35,340 nt of DNA, taken from positions 1 through 35,340 of the forward strand of contig VGWB01000012.1 in NCBI GenBank assembly GCA_016873755.1, read 5' to 3'. The position numbers and the translations under genes were made by a program. The DNA comes from Ignavibacteria bacterium. Its GTDB lineage: Bacteria > Bacteroidota > Ignavibacteria > UBA10030. Positions 33,473 to 35,340 of this stretch are shown here, one piece after another. Each line of letters starts with the position of its first letter. Positions within the stretch are counted from its first letter, which is position 1. The notes beneath the pieces are model-generated. The model did not search any database and was not told the origin of the DNA. It worked only from the letters and a program-made list of their open reading frames with translations.

Positions 33473-34243
33473 ATGCCTCGCGTTGAACTAGAAGCTCTTC
33501 TGCACGCCGGTGCCCACTTCGGGCATATCACCCGCCGATGGAATCCCAAAATGAAGCCCTACATTTTCATGGAGCGTAACGGGATTCACATCGTCGATCT
33601 GAAAAGGACGCAAGAACTTCTCGAATCTGCCTGCAACGCTATCTCCAACATCGTTGCGCAGGGGCGAAAGCCGCTCTTCGTGGCCACGAAGCCGCAGGTG
33701 TGCGATGTCGTGAAGGAAGAGGCAAAACGCTGTGGTGCCTTTCATGTCACGGAACGGTGGCTCGGCGGCATGCTGACCAACTTCACCACCATACGGAAGA
33801 GCGTGAAGCGTCTGACCAACATTGATAAAATGGAGACGGACGGCACGTTTGAGAAAATCACCAAGAAGGAGCGCCTCTTTCTGGATCGCGAGCGAGAGAA
33901 GCTCCAGGGCGTGCTCGCTGGAGTCGTTGAGATGTCGCGCTTGCCGGGTCTGATCTACGTCGTCGACATCAAGAAAGAGGCAATCGCTGTCAAGGAAGCT
34001 CGCCGGTTGGGCATTCCTGTGGTTGCAGTCGTCGACACGAACTGTGACCCGGAACCGATTGATTTCCCCATTCCTGCTAACGACGATGCACTTAAGGCCG
34101 TGCAGTTGATCACGAAAGCGATCGCTGATGCCGTTGTTGAAGGGGCTCAGCGTGCAGCGGCGCGACAAGCAGAGGAGGCGATGGCGCAGGGAGCGGAGCA
34201 GAAAGAAGAGCTCGTGAAGCAAGGGGTCGCAGCGAGAGCGTGA
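33473..34243 (+). CDS. rpsB: 30S ribosomal protein S2
   Basis: S2 is a late-binding small-subunit protein. The 256-residue product has the family landmarks [60 protein letters not shown] and [19 protein letters not shown], with a charged Ala/Gln/Glu-rich tail. It begins after a 135-base spacer that holds no promoter I trust. In other bacteria the rpsB leader can bind S2 for autoregulation, but I recognise no such structure here. tsf follows immediately. Confidence 0.96.
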   Translation: MPRVELEALLHAGAHFGHITRRWNPKMKPYIFMERNGIHIVDLKRTQELLESACNAISNIVAQGRKPLFVATKPQVCDVVKEEAKRCGAFHVTERWLGGMLTNFTTIRKSVKRLTNIDKMETDGTFEKITKKERLFLDREREKLQGVLAGVVEMSRLPGLIYVVDIKKEAIAVKEARRLGIPVVAVVDTNCDPEPIDFPIPANDDALKAVQLITKAIADAVVEGAQRAAARQAEEAMAQGAEQKEELVKQGVAARA

Positions 34244-34266
34244 ACAAAGGAGGCGGTTACGAAATT

Positions 34267-34872
34267 ATGGCAGAAGTCTCAACAGAACTTGTTAAACGTC
34301 TGAGAGAGAAAACGGGCGCCGGGATGATGGACTGCAAGCGCGCCCTCGATGAATCCAGCGGAGATATCGATCAAGCCGTAGAATACTTGCGGAAGAAAGG
34401 TGCAGCCGTTGCGGCAAAGCGTGCAGACCGAGTGGCCAACCAGGGAGTCGTGGAAGCTTACATCCACACCGGGGGGCGCATCGGGGCGATGGTCGAGTTG
34501 AATTGCGAAACTGATTTCGTTGCCAAGACCCCGGATTTCAAACAGCTCGCGCACGACATCGCGATGCAGATTGCGGCGATGAGCCCGATCTACGTCAGCA
34601 AAGAAGATGTTGAGCAGGCGGTCCTGGACAAAGAAATCGACATCTACAGAAGCCAGGCGCTCAACGAGGGAAAGCCTGAAGAGGTTGCAGACAAGATCGC
34701 TCAAGGCAGACTGGAGAAGTTCTATCAGGAAGTCTGTCTACTGGAGCAGAGTTTCATAAAAGACTCCGGGAAGACGATCAAAGACCTCCTAGCCGAGGCG
34801 ACCGGCAAAGTCGGTGAGAAGGTCGGGGTGCGACGATTCCAGCGGTTTCACCTCGGAGAAGCCTCAAGCTAG
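34267..34872 (+). CDS. tsf: Elongation factor Ts, short form
   Basis: EF-Ts exchanges GDP for GTP on EF-Tu. The product has [20 protein letters not shown] (UBA-like N-terminal domain), [33 protein letters not shown] with the key TDFV motif, and a C-terminal helical region ending [14 protein letters not shown]. At 201 residues it is the short version, like that of Thermus, with one core subdomain reduced compared with the 283 residues of Escherichia coli. I use the ATG at 34267; AAAGGAGG lies 13 bases upstream, a long spacing. It follows rpsB closely and is followed by a terminator. Confidence 0.95.
   Translation: MAEVSTELVKRLREKTGAGMMDCKRALDESSGDIDQAVEYLRKKGAAVAAKRADRVANQGVVEAYIHTGGRIGAMVELNCETDFVAKTPDFKQLAHDIAMQIAAMSPIYVSKEDVEQAVLDKEIDIYRSQALNEGKPEEVADKIAQGRLEKFYQEVCLLEQSFIKDSGKTIKDLLAEATGKVGEKVGVRRFQRFHLGEASS

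Positions 34873-35340
<468 letters not shown>

Overview
The window is a densely packed housekeeping segment of a bacterial chromosome with moderately high GC by eye. The best guess for the source is a member of the Bacteroidota/Chlorobiota group, possibly an Ignavibacteria-like lineage (inference, roughly 60 percent sure). Supporting signs are the single-polypeptide alpha/beta E1 dehydrogenase, the lipoprotein with SbsA-like Ig domains, the pyruvoyl-dependent arginine decarboxylase, the short EF-Ts and the rplM-rpsI-rpsB-tsf-pyrH order. Unlike classical Bacteroidetes, many genes have purine-rich Shine-Dalgarno sites. Most promoters I can see are sigma70-like, TTGnnn-17-TATATT.

Region 1 (1-5600) is on the minus strand: rpmB, then pgsA-pgpA-cinA, an exported methyltransferase-fold lipoprotein, and thpR-recA. 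It resembles the pgsA-cinA-recA neighbourhood of other phyla. Region 2 (5660-10124) is on the plus strand. It starts with a HicB/HicA toxin-antitoxin module whose hicB carries a one-base frameshift and whose hicA overlaps tsaD. mltG and a large Ig-domain lipoprotein follow. Region 3 (10147-14678) is a nuoABCDEF block of respiratory complex I with a good promoter; nuoG to nuoN do not follow. Region 4 (14679-16271) holds an unrecognised 305-residue membrane-anchored protein flanked by two ORF fragments, and looks like accessory DNA.

Region 5 (16272-18584) is an ECF sigma factor with a membrane-spanning anti-sigma protein whose periplasmic part appears to contain Spy/CpxP-like repeats, closed by a clear terminator. 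Region 6 (18710-21253) is dut, an AI-2E family permease and an RsmI-like methylase. Region 7 (21322-23663) is the minus-strand run smpB-tyrS-pdaD. Region 8 (23848-30402) is a compact operon, lpd-lipB-E1-E2-lipA. It encodes a complete 2-oxoacid dehydrogenase together with the octanoyl transferase and lipoyl synthase that make its cofactor, and ends in a perfect 11-bp hairpin. Region 9 is an S9 peptidase lipoprotein (30452-32353). Region 10 (32394 to the end) is the ribosomal/translation cluster rplM, rpsI, rpsB, tsf and the start of pyrH.

I saw no rRNA, tRNA, CRISPR array, insertion sequence or phage gene. The items most worth following up are the HicAB-tsaD arrangement, the Spy-like anti-sigma factor, the exported methyltransferase, the orphan membrane protein between nuoF and the sigma factor, and a structured intergenic stretch between smpB and lpd.
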